A stretch of DNA of 64,000 nt from Enterococcus_D entomosocium (GTDB lineage Bacteria > Bacillota > Bacilli > Lactobacillales > Enterococcaceae). The stretch lies in the NCBI RefSeq assembly GCF_030441895.1, contig NZ_JARJAS010000014.1. One strand, given 5' to 3'. The notes under the pieces were generated by a model. That model was not told the origin of the DNA. It saw only the letters and a list, made by a program, of their open reading frames with translations, and did not search any database. Shown here piece after piece: positions 1 to 7,040 of this stretch. Each line of letters starts with the position of its first letter. The stretch's first letter is position 1. The translations under genes were made by a program, and so were the position numbers.

Positions 1-252
1 ATATAAACCCTTCTTTCATATATTTGAAGTATTTAAACACTTTACTCCTATTAATCACCTGGATGCTGAACACGTTTCTCATCAGAACATTTTATTAAGA
101 ATGATTATGTTAAAAACATCTCAATCTCAAACTTAGTTAAATAGCTTTCTTTGTTTTATCTCATTTTTTTATTTTTACAATTAATTAGCTAGATACTCGC
201 TTTCTGCATTAAGAAAATGAAAAATTAAGAAAATATAAAAGAGGTGTTTATA
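1..252. other. AT-rich leader, no gene seen
   Basis: No open frame with a plausible ribosome-binding site was found here. The stretch is AT-rich and probably holds the promoter of the membrane protein that starts at 253; TATAAA lies just before its AAAGAGGTG ribosome-binding site. Confidence 0.5.
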
Positions 253-768
253 ATGTTAGTTATTTTAAAAAGAAACTTCAAAAGTCACGCAATTCTCCGA
301 GCTATTATCTATATAATTTTCGGGATTGCTATTGCAATTAATTCAGCTGGTTTCTTCAATTTTATTGGGTATGTACTTGCTGGGTACTTAACCTTGATTG
401 GTTTAATTAATATTCTTGAAGATTTTAAAACGAGAAAAGAATCTGGTCACTGGGGATTAGGTCTATTCAGTGGGATATTTTTACTTGTATTAGCCCTTGT
501 TGTACTTCTATTTGCGACTACCATTGCATCTATTCTCCCAATACTTCTCGGTCTATCTATTATCTCTAATGGAGCCTTTCAATTAGTACTAGGTCTTAAT
601 ACCAAATCTGTAGCTTGGATTATCTATAGCATAATTCTTGTTATTGGTGGTGTATTACTTCTATTTAATCCATTCGCAAGTTTATTGATTCTTCTACAGG
701 TATTTGGATTTATCTTAATTGCCATGGGGATACTAGAAGTCATTGGATACTTTATGTTCAGGTCTTAG
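253..768 (+). CDS. HdeD/DUF308 family membrane protein
   Basis: A small integral membrane protein of 171 residues with about six hydrophobic helices in pairs. The pattern of alternating short loops and glycine-rich helices (for example GLSIISNG and IGGVLLLFNP) matches the HdeD/DUF308 family. Family members are linked to acid or envelope stress in enterobacteria, but their function in Gram-positives is unknown. I place the start at the ATG at 253 because AAAGAGGTG lies six bases upstream; an in-frame GTG at 244 falls inside that ribosome-binding site. The gene stands alone and ends at a strong hairpin terminator. It is most likely chromosomal, though it lies close to the prophage. Confidence 0.75.
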   Translation: MLVILKRNFKSHAILRAIIYIIFGIAIAINSAGFFNFIGYVLAGYLTLIGLINILEDFKTRKESGHWGLGLFSGIFLLVLALVVLLFATTIASILPILLGLSIISNGAFQLVLGLNTKSVAWIIYSIILVIGGVLLLFNPFASLLILLQVFGFILIAMGILEVIGYFMFRS

Positions 769-816
769 TCAAAACAATAAATCCTTCCCTATCGATTCAT
801 CAATATGACTGAAATC

Positions 817-856
817 AAAAAGGCTGCCTAATCAAATTAGATTAAACAGCCTTTTA
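817..856. terminator. Rho-independent terminator
   Basis: AAAAGGCTG (817-825) pairs with CAGCCTTTT (847-855), with an inner TAAT/ATTA pairing. The A and T runs on both sides let it work in either direction; it closes the HdeD-like gene. Confidence 0.75.
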
Positions 857-1166
857 ATTATCCAAATCTAAAAAATATATACATTAGATTTCTAATCAAC
901 TTATTGTCACATCTTTACCATTTTTCATACAGTCCGTGCAGTTTTTTTTATAACAAAAATTTAAACTTAGTACATAAATAGCAACATTTCTTCTATAAAA
1001 AAATAAGAGAGGCTGGTCAAATATAGGCTATTTCCGTGTCCCATACTTGAATGATAAAGCAAAATTTTCATATGCAATAGTGGGGTTAAGTAAAATTTAT
1101 ATATATTAATTAAATTTTTAGTTTCAAATCATTTCTGCTACAATAAAATAAAAAGCAGGTGATTTT
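857..1166. other. AT-rich intergenic region
   Basis: No convincing gene. An extended -10 (TGCTACAAT, ending near 1143) sits just upstream of the 86-aa gene and is its likely promoter. I see no strong -35. Confidence 0.4.
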
Positions 1167-1427
1167 ATGGAAATTTTTGTCGGTACATTAGATAGGATTA
1201 GGGTAATCAATATGAATCCAGCACTAATCAGATTCACCTTGGAATTGCCAGATAAGAATCTAAATTGCTTAACACTCAATCCATTGATCATTGATAAAAT
1301 GCTAATGATTCAAGAAAAGAAATATGTTGTGAAAGTCAGTGGAAAATTCAACAGTCGTAATCAGCTCATCGTCTCACAATTCGAAATAGAGAATTCTGAC
1401 GACACAATCAGAAAACTCGGTATCTGA
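1167..1427 (+). CDS. Hypothetical 86-aa protein
   Basis: I do not recognise this protein. It is 86 residues, mixed charge, with no signal peptide or membrane segment. The alternation of short hydrophobic strands (FVGTLDRIRVI, FTLEL, YVVKVSGKF, LIVSQFEI) suggests a small all-beta fold, but that is only a reading of the pattern. The ATG follows GCAGGTGATTTT, an adequate ribosome-binding site, and an extended -10 lies about 20 bases further up. It is monocistronic and followed by a long inverted repeat. It may be chromosomal or prophage cargo. Confidence 0.6.
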   Translation: MEIFVGTLDRIRVINMNPALIRFTLELPDKNLNCLTLNPLIIDKMLMIQEKKYVVKVSGKFNSRNQLIVSQFEIENSDDTIRKLGI

Positions 1428-1490
1428 GGAATGAAATATATTGGAAGCTATTCTGACCAATAATATCTATTGTGTAATAATAATAAAATA

Positions 1491-1571
1491 AAAAAGAAGA
1501 GTGCTAGGCAAGCTTGGAAAGACTTCCCCCGAAACTTCCCCAAACTTTCTAGCCTAGTACTCTTCTTTTTG
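1491..1571. terminator. Long inverted-repeat terminator
   Basis: AAAAGAAGAGTGCTAGGC at about 1492 pairs with GCCTAGTACTCTTCTTTT ending near 1569, with one mismatch, around a C/T-rich loop of roughly 40 bases. T and A runs flank both arms, so it can terminate in either direction. The loop carries the direct repeat ACTTCCCC, and the stem is longer than usual for a terminator. Confidence 0.7.
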
Positions 1572-1764
1572 TGCACGTGACGATATAATCGTACATTATA
1601 TTAAATGTCAGCGCAAACATGAGTCTTTTTCTTATATAAGTTTTATTTAAATACATACGTTATCAGCTGCTAATTATGAACTTACAAAAACGTTAGCATA
1701 CTTTTAATTCCATTGTGATATCCTGATCTACTATTTATCATTAAGATTATAAGGAGGGAATATC

Positions 1765-2364
1765 ATGAATGGAAAATTGAAATCAATAGTTTTTTTAAGT
1801 ATTTTGTCACTAATCTTTAGCATATCTTGTCCAGGCATCAGCGCTTTGGCTGATGATGCTGATAATAGCCAAGTTACATTATGGGATATTGAAGATGAGA
1901 ATAAAGTTCAGTATGATAAGAAAGAAAACCTTGCTACCGTTGAAGTAACAAAAAACAAGCTGTTCATAAATGGTGTGCCTTATAACCAAGCAAAACTGAT
2001 CAACTTATTAAAAACTGCTTCTGAAACAAATCCGGCAAGTGATATCAGCCGTCAGGATAGATTTGCTGCAGCGGCCGGAGTCTATTTGATCCCTGGAGTT
2101 GGTGAAGTAGCACTGGCCGCTACTGGCGCCATCATTCTTGGCGGCGTGACAATTGGTGCCGGTCATTGGGCATATAAAACCATAAAAAATTATTTCACCA
2201 ATAAAGCAAGTGGTCCGGTAGGAAAACCCAATCTTAAAAAACAGGGTCGTGAGTTGAATAATAAAGCTAGAAATAATAAAAATTTCAAATCAAGATCAAA
2301 TAAAAATCCAAACAGACCTATGAAAAAACATACACCAAGCAAAAAACACAAAGGAGGAAAATAG
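1765..2364 (+). CDS. Secreted protein with basic C-terminal tail
   Basis: A 199-residue protein with a clear Sec signal peptide (residues 1 to about 30; the hydrophobic core ends near GISALADD). A hydrophobic glycine-rich segment at about 100-140 (GVYLIPGVGEVALAATG) could insert in membranes. The last 45 residues are very basic and Asn/Lys-rich, ending in a KKHTPSKKHKGGK-like tail of the sort seen at the ends of some secreted toxins. The function is unknown. The ribosome-binding site AAGGAGG is close to the ATG. The next gene overlaps by one base, so the two are probably made together. A toxin or bacteriocin-like role is inference only. Confidence 0.75.
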   Translation: MNGKLKSIVFLSILSLIFSISCPGISALADDADNSQVTLWDIEDENKVQYDKKENLATVEVTKNKLFINGVPYNQAKLINLLKTASETNPASDISRQDRFAAAAGVYLIPGVGEVALAATGAIILGGVTIGAGHWAYKTIKNYFTNKASGPVGKPNLKKQGRELNNKARNNKNFKSRSNKNPNRPMKKHTPSKKHKGGK

Positions 2365-2774
2365 TGATAAAACTATCTGTAAGACCTACAGTGAATAAGC
2401 TAATAGCAAAAAAGATAATCAACTATATTGAGTGGCTTTCAAAAAATTATGAATTCCCGTTACAAGTAGATATAAATATTACAGGGGCTAAATTTGTATA
2501 CAATAGCATAACCGTTGAAAAAGTAATTGGGACTTTTTATGCTCCTTTTGATAAAACGGAAAGATCAAGAATAAAGATTTCAACAGGTGACTTCGCTCAA
2601 TTAATGAAGTTACATGGTAAAGAAGATGCAATATTCTATATGCTGGAAACTATCTCCCATGAGATTCAGCATTATTATCAGTGGGTCGATGATTTAGATT
2701 TTGACGAGGAAGATGCCGAGTATGGGGCAACCGAATTAACCACAGAGTATATGGAAAGTCTAAAATCTGACTAA
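2364..2774 (+). CDS. HExxH-motif protein coupled to the secreted protein
   Basis: A 136-residue cytoplasmic protein with HEIQHYYQW near residue 100, a canonical HExxH zinc-metallopeptidase motif, followed by acidic Asp/Glu runs. It lacks a signal peptide. The GTG start overlaps the stop of the secreted-protein gene by one base. Its AAGGAGG lies inside the upstream gene, which is classic translational coupling. A third zinc ligand could be one of the downstream Glu residues (for example in YGATELTTEYME), as in gluzincins. It could process, or give immunity to, its secreted partner; the sequence does not decide. It faces the prophage endolysin gene tail to tail. Confidence 0.65.
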   Translation: MIKLSVRPTVNKLIAKKIINYIEWLSKNYEFPLQVDINITGAKFVYNSITVEKVIGTFYAPFDKTERSRIKISTGDFAQLMKLHGKEDAIFYMLETISHEIQHYYQWVDDLDFDEEDAEYGATELTTEYMESLKSD

Positions 2775-2809
2775 GGTTTTATACCTGAGTTCTTTTCATT
2801 TTAGAACGC

Positions 2810-2843
2810 AAAAAAAACCTCCTACTCGATTCTGAGCAAGAGG
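2810..2843 (-). terminator. Terminator of the prophage late operon
   Basis: On the minus strand CCTCTTGCTC pairs with GAGTAGGAGG over 10 bp, including two G-U pairs, followed by a run of eight T. On the plus strand the same positions would be mismatched, so it serves the lysis genes. Confidence 0.75.
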
Positions 2844-2852
2844 GCTTTTCAT

Positions 2853-3899
2853 TTAAATTGTAATACCAGACGCCCAATAAGAAGTCACTTTACCATCTTT
2901 TGTTGGTCCAATAGCTAACCACCCAAATCCTCCAGAGCGAGGTTGGCGCACAAAAGCATGACCATTACGTTGGACTAACACACGATCATATTTGACTTGC
3001 TGACCACGTCCCAACAAAGCAAGAACGCCTAGATTAGTCGGTGTAGTTGTATCTCCGCTAGAAGTTCCTCGCAAATTGATTCCCTTAGCTGCGATCACTG
3101 TGACGGTTCCTGAACGACTATGCCAAACGTTAGCAGGTGGCGCTGCTGCAGGTGTGCTATTACTATTTGAAACCTCAGTTACTAAAGCACCAGACACCCA
3201 CCCTTCACCATCAACTTCAAACCAAGTAGTAAAGCCATTGACGCTTTCACCGTTCCGAGTGATACGATTAGCGTTGAACGTTTGTCCACGTTTCAGCGTT
3301 TTTATGATAGCAGAGTTCGTATTTTGAGCAGCACGTACATTTAGCACGTCGGTGCTCACAGTTTGGCGCTTGTTCCAAGGCTCCACATTGTGGGTAGGTG
3401 TAGGAGCAGAGCTTGGTGTAGGTGTAGATCCAGATGAGCCACTTAACCGACTGCGAACAGTCGCCATATTGATTCCGGGACAAGTATTAGATCCGTGTCC
3501 TGAAAACTCGTTATGCCCTAGCACATCGGATGCTTTCAGATTAAATCGCTGCAAGGCTGCTCGTGCACGCTCGTCAAAAGCTTTTTCTTGTTCTGCAGTA
3601 AAGGAGCCGTTACCCACCACGCAAATGTGGTAAGTCTTGCTGTTGTGATTCCCTACATCATTGGTTGTAACATTATCCCGATAAACCAACTGAACTGATC
3701 CATCACGCAGGATAATCTCGTGATATCCACCAGTCCCCCATTTATTTACATTTCGCCAGTGATTTTGGAATGCCCAAACGTCTCCTGATGTAGTTGCTGA
3801 GTGGTGACGAGCAATTTTTGTGATACCTGCTACTGATCGATTCGGATTCGTTGGTCCTAAAATTCTAGAATCGCTTCGTAAATCTACAATTTTTGTCAT
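2853..3899 (-). CDS. Endolysin: N-acetylmuramoyl-L-alanine amidase with SH3b repeats
   Basis: Phage endolysin of 348 residues that cuts the bond between MurNAc and L-alanine of peptidoglycan at the end of infection. Residues about 1-150 form an Amidase_2/PGRP domain. RHHSAT gives H32/H33, and GHNEFSGHGSNTCPG gives H129, H135 and C140; together these supply the zinc site. A Ser/Thr/Pro linker (about 152-170) leads to a bacterial SH3 wall-binding domain (LNVRAA, about 180-240). A second, more diverged SH3b-like domain runs to the end. There is no signal peptide, which fits holin-dependent release. It is the last gene of the late operon, directly after the two holins. Confidence 0.93.
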   Translation of the reverse strand: MTKIVDLRSDSRILGPTNPNRSVAGITKIARHHSATTSGDVWAFQNHWRNVNKWGTGGYHEIILRDGSVQLVYRDNVTTNDVGNHNSKTYHICVVGNGSFTAEQEKAFDERARAALQRFNLKASDVLGHNEFSGHGSNTCPGINMATVRSRLSGSSGSTPTPSSAPTPTHNVEPWNKRQTVSTDVLNVRAAQNTNSAIIKTLKRGQTFNANRITRNGESVNGFTTWFEVDGEGWVSGALVTEVSNSNSTPAAAPPANVWHSRSGTVTVIAAKGINLRGTSSGDTTTPTNLGVLALLGRGQQVKYDRVLVQRNGHAFVRQPRSGGFGWLAIGPTKDGKVTSYWASGITI

Positions 3900-3933
3900 A
3901 GTGTTTTCCTCCTAATTATTGTATAGAAAAAGA

Positions 3934-4272
3934 TCAGCCATTCGACTGATCCTGATCCTTGTGATGATAAATTGTTTTTTCCGTTTCACTTTGGCCATCA
4001 CCATAGTCTGGCGGATGCTCATCATGATTGATCACGCTAGATCCTAGATCAAAAAGACCGCTTGCTGCTAGGCCTGCCACAGCCCCTGCCCAAGCATATA
4101 AAACTAGATCTTCCTGAACAAATGACAAAGCAAATAGTACACCAAGTAAAATACCAGCAATCACATTGATCACTGGCAAAATGTCATAATTCTTCACTTG
4201 AGTTTTTATCAGACCAGTCACGCCAACTACAAGCGGTGCAATGACTGATGCTGCAATTAATATAGCTTTCAT
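3934..4272 (-). CDS. Phage holin (A118-like)
   Basis: A 112-residue membrane protein with three likely helices (about 3-20, 31-52 and 58-78) and a charged, His/Asp-rich C-terminus (HHKDQDQSNG). The segment WAGAVAGLAASGLF resembles the third helix of the Listeria A118 holin. Holins form membrane lesions that time lysis and release the endolysin. The gene sits between a second small holin-like gene and the endolysin, the usual lysis cassette order. AGGAGGAAGATT supplies the ribosome-binding site. Confidence 0.8.
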   Translation of the reverse strand: MKAILIAASVIAPLVVGVTGLIKTQVKNYDILPVINVIAGILLGVLFALSFVQEDLVLYAWAGAVAGLAASGLFDLGSSVINHDEHPPDYGDGQSETEKTIYHHKDQDQSNG

Positions 4273-4282
4273 AATCTTCCTC

Positions 4283-4501
4283 CTATTTCAATTTATCGCT
4301 AATTTTATCGTTGATTTTATCGACAACTCGGCGAATTTGTTTCATATCTCCTAGCGCTTTTGTTAATTCCGTGATCGCATCTTGGTACCGTTTCTCACGT
4401 GAATTATTTTGATACATCACCCAAACAAGCAAGCCAGAAAAAAGCAGTCCCATGATCGTTTGTTCTGGATGCTCTGCAATGCTTTTGATCAATACATCCA
4501 T
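4283..4501 (-). CDS. BhlA/UviB-type holin-like protein
   Basis: A 72-residue protein with a single N-terminal membrane segment (about 15-30, IMGLLFSGLLVWVMY) followed by an amphipathic, Lys/Arg/Asp-rich cytoplasmic helix. This is the build of the BhlA/UviB holin family, usually about 70-90 residues. In several phages it sits beside a multi-span holin and may modulate or back up lysis. Here it precedes the A118-like holin by 10 bases, so the two are surely co-expressed. Confidence 0.75.
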   Translation of the reverse strand: MDVLIKSIAEHPEQTIMGLLFSGLLVWVMYQNNSREKRYQDAITELTKALGDMKQIRRVVDKINDKISDKLK

Positions 4502-4512
4502 AAGTCACCTAC

Positions 4513-4644
4513 CTATCCGTCAATTCCTAAAATTGTATTTGCCTGTTCCTTCGTGATCGCACCAAGTGCCAGAAACTGATTTACGTCATCTTCTGTCATC
4601 CAACCACGATTGTACCAATCTTGAATCGTCTCAAAATTAAGCAT
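4513..4644 (-). CDS. XkdX family protein
   Basis: A 43-residue phage protein reading NFETIQDWYNRGWMT near its start and ending TKEQANTILGIDG. Both match the XkdX family, found in the tail-fibre/lysis region of PBSX-like phages. The function is unknown, but the position between baseplate genes and holins is conserved. The start is the ATG at 4644, preceded by GGAGGGCAAGCAG. It overlaps the 3' end of the upstream gene by eight bases. Confidence 0.8.
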   Translation of the reverse strand: MLNFETIQDWYNRGWMTEDDVNQFLALGAITKEQANTILGIDG

Positions 4645-4960
4645 CTGCTTGCCCTCCTTGAGTCAATTCTCTTACTTGTTGTGACAGTTGAAGATTTTGT
4701 AACGTCAGCTGTACCACCGATCGCCCTAAGGAATCCGTTGTTTCTTGTAATTCCTCAACTTCTTCTGGCGTTGCAGCACTCACCACATTCCAACGTTGGC
4801 GATTAAAATCAAAGCCAATAACCACCACATGTGGATCAGTCGGTGGTGCTACTTCCGTGTAGGGATGGAATACGGTGCGATCTTCCGGTGTATATAGAGG
4901 CCTCAGATCTTGTAAATCTCTTGTGTCAAAAATTGCTTTGTGTCCTTCCATTTTTGTCAT
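4637..4960 (-). CDS. Phage tail-region hypothetical protein
   Basis: A 107-residue protein not recognised by name. The N-terminal 60 residues are mixed beta-like (VVVIGFDFNRQRW). The rest is a predicted coiled coil with a leucine/glutamine heptad pattern (residues about 65-100). Small coiled-coil proteins of this type commonly follow the baseplate protein BppU in siphophages of Lactobacillales and may help trimer assembly. It overlaps BppU by four bases (ATGA) and XkdX by eight, so it is translated as part of a tight operon. Confidence 0.7.
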   Translation of the reverse strand: MTKMEGHKAIFDTRDLQDLRPLYTPEDRTVFHPYTEVAPPTDPHVVVIGFDFNRQRWNVVSAATPEEVEELQETTDSLGRSVVQLTLQNLQLSQQVRELTQGGQADA

Positions 4961-6378
4961 CCTCTCTTTTCTAAGTCATTGATTCGATGGGCTAAGTGAT
5001 TGAACATGTCAATGGTTGGGTTCGCTATCTGATCAATCCTTTTGGGTATATATAAATTGGTTAAACTAAGAGCAACTGTATATTCTACTTTTGCATATGC
5101 CACCCGAATCGCATTTTGATTAGTTGCTTGTCGTTCAGGACCACGTAAGACCGCGGCTGCTTTGCCAACATGACCCAGTACTGTAGTACCGGTTATTAAC
5201 TCAAGTGGAAAAGTGAGTTTATCATGGAAAGTGCTCTCGTGGCTTGCCATTTCTTGCCAGTTGAATCCGGTGTTTTCAGGCATTCTCCGATACCCAATGA
5301 TCGGATATGAGGTGGTGGAATTGATATGCGCATAGGCTGTAAACTGAATATTCTTAACAAGAGGTTGAATTACAGCCAATTCCTCTTGCACTGTTTGTGG
5401 AGAAAAAAAGGTGAATAATTCAGGAAACCGTCGTTTCATATCACCAAGTACGTCCCATGTAAATACAATGTGCATTCGTCCATTTGAAGTCGACGAGCTA
5501 ATACTAGTATCAAGCCCGTCATTCGCAGCTATTCGATCGTATTGCGCTTGAGTGATCTCTGTTCCACCAGAAGCATTGCTTGGCAAAGAGGTCGAGAGGA
5601 CGCCACCTGCTCTATGAACATTTTCGACAAAGCTTCCTCGAATTTTCCCAGTTAAATCAAGCAATGGTTCTCTAACTAACGGTGCACCAAACATAAACTT
5701 CTCTAGTGTTTGATCAACACTTTCTTCTGTGACAAAATCCGCATCATCAAGTCGTTGCTCGATGTCACTGAGCCTGCCTTCTAGCGTTGCGCGAATCTCT
5801 TCTTCAATTTCCTTCGCTAGGGCATCGATGTCAAAGGCCGCAAGGTCCGATTCAATTTGTCCAATTCGATTTTCAAATTCGGTCAAATCCTGATCAATTC
5901 CTGAGGCTTGTTCCAGAACCAAGTTTCGTAGATCCTCGAACCGCTTCACATAAAATTGCGCCATTTCTCCAAGATCTTGATCAAGCCAAGATTCTTGGAA
6001 TTCGGTACTAAATGCCGGATAGTCTAAAGATTGGCCATTAGGAAACTCCACAAAAACATAAATGTTCACTGATCCGGAGTACGCGTAAATGTCATTTGGC
6101 AACATCACATTTACTTTTCCGGCTGTGGGATCCTCAATTTTGATTGAGCCATCAGCACTTTCAAAAATGACTGACTGACCTGCAGTCACGAAGTCAAAGC
6201 CTAAAATGACATTGGCTTCTGAAAGGTCCAACGGCTCCCCTTTAAACTGAAAGTTGATCGTCTTTTTTGTGACACGTTGGTCATAACTGAAAAACTCTGT
6301 ATTGGTCGGTATAGGAGAAGAACGTTTTTCCGCCGTTTTGTTTAACGTGATCTCACTGGTTACGTAGAGATTTTCCAT
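4957..6378 (-). CDS. BppU-type baseplate upper protein
   Basis: A 473-residue structural protein. The N-terminal about 150 residues (KTINFQFKGEPLDLSEANVI...) match the BppU N-terminal domain (DUF2479 family), which anchors receptor-binding parts to the baseplate. A coiled-coil stalk follows (about 155-225, rich in Glu, Asp and Leu). The C-terminal half is a beta-rich head that probably contacts the host surface. By position, between the spike and XkdX, it is probably a host-range determinant. The start at 6378 has GGAGGACG upstream. Confidence 0.85.
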   Translation of the reverse strand: MENLYVTSEITLNKTAEKRSSPIPTNTEFFSYDQRVTKKTINFQFKGEPLDLSEANVILGFDFVTAGQSVIFESADGSIKIEDPTAGKVNVMLPNDIYAYSGSVNIYVFVEFPNGQSLDYPAFSTEFQESWLDQDLGEMAQFYVKRFEDLRNLVLEQASGIDQDLTEFENRIGQIESDLAAFDIDALAKEIEEEIRATLEGRLSDIEQRLDDADFVTEESVDQTLEKFMFGAPLVREPLLDLTGKIRGSFVENVHRAGGVLSTSLPSNASGGTEITQAQYDRIAANDGLDTSISSSTSNGRMHIVFTWDVLGDMKRRFPELFTFFSPQTVQEELAVIQPLVKNIQFTAYAHINSTTSYPIIGYRRMPENTGFNWQEMASHESTFHDKLTFPLELITGTTVLGHVGKAAAVLRGPERQATNQNAIRVAYAKVEYTVALSLTNLYIPKRIDQIANPTIDMFNHLAHRINDLEKRG

Positions 6379-6391
6379 CGTCCGTCCTCCT

Positions 6392-6613
6392 TCAAGCTTT
6401 GTCTTCTAACGCCCACAGTTCTTTCAAAAATTCTTGAATTCCTTCGCGACAAGTCTTTTTGTTTTTTTGATAAAGTTCCGAATCTTGAATACTGATACTC
6501 GGCGAAGTTGAAACACCTTGTTCTTTTTCAATTGATGCAGAGAGGTAGACGACCATCGTTTCGTCAATCATTACCTGTCCTGAAAATTTGCTGCTCGTAT
6601 TAGTCTTTAACAT
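6392..6613 (-). CDS. Small tail-region hypothetical protein
   Basis: A 73-residue protein of unknown function, mixed charge, without membrane segments; its C-terminus is Lys/Glu/Cys-containing and probably helical (EGIQEFLKELWALE). I start it at the ATG at 6613. AAAGGAGG lies nine bases upstream, whereas the longer frame (TTG at 6634) begins inside that ribosome-binding site. It overlaps the upstream gene by 14 bases. Short proteins of this kind often sit between spike and baseplate genes in enterococcal phages. Confidence 0.65.
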   Translation of the reverse strand: MLKTNTSSKFSGQVMIDETMVVYLSASIEKEQGVSTSPSISIQDSELYQKNKKTCREGIQEFLKELWALEDKA

Positions 6614-7040
6614 CTTGGTTTTCCTCCTTTTCAAATTCGTCCATCAGTCGGTCGTAAATGTCTGCTTCTTTCCCTGAAATCACACCATTGTAATCAGCAA
6701 GCACTTTCCCAAACAAAGAAAAATTCTTGGCATATAAGCCACTCTCGATCACGATCTCTTCATCTAACAAGGCATGTAGTTCTTGTGCAAACTGATTCTT
6801 TTCGGAATCTTTTACTTCATATCCTGTTTGGGATTCGTTGATGACCAGCTTTCCATCAGCATCTTTTTCACCATACTGATCATACAGTTCCATTTCTGAC
6901 TCTTGCAGCCCCTCAACTGCTTTTAGCAGCTCCTTTTTGAATTTCGATCGGTGTCGGCTAGCACTTGCAGCCTTTAAGTCCATTTTTGCAACAAAAGCTA
7001 ACGCAGTACCTAATTCATAATTCTTTAGTGTAATCTTCAT
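6600..7040 (-). CDS. DUF1617-like phage protein
   Basis: A 146-residue, largely alpha-helical protein. It begins KITLKNYELGTALAFV and has a central charged stretch (GEKDADGKLVINES), a layout I associate with the DUF1617 family of tail-region phage proteins. The assignment is tentative and the role unknown. Its start overlaps the spike gene stop by four bases, and GAAATGGAGAAAACCGC supplies a ribosome-binding site. It is co-transcribed with the tail genes. Confidence 0.6.
   Translation of the reverse strand: MKITLKNYELGTALAFVAKMDLKAASASRHRSKFKKELLKAVEGLQESEMELYDQYGEKDADGKLVINESQTGYEVKDSEKNQFAQELHALLDEEIVIESGLYAKNFSLFGKVLADYNGVISGKEADIYDRLMDEFEKEENQDVKD

Noticed and set aside
1864..2141. Ten-base matches (AATAGCCAAG, CATTCTTGGC) between the secreted-protein gene and the stem after the integrase, considered as attL/attR.
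   Set aside because: They lie inside a coding sequence, are only ten bases each and in different orders; chance matches are likely. No longer shared core was found, so attL may be elsewhere in the left part or outside the window.
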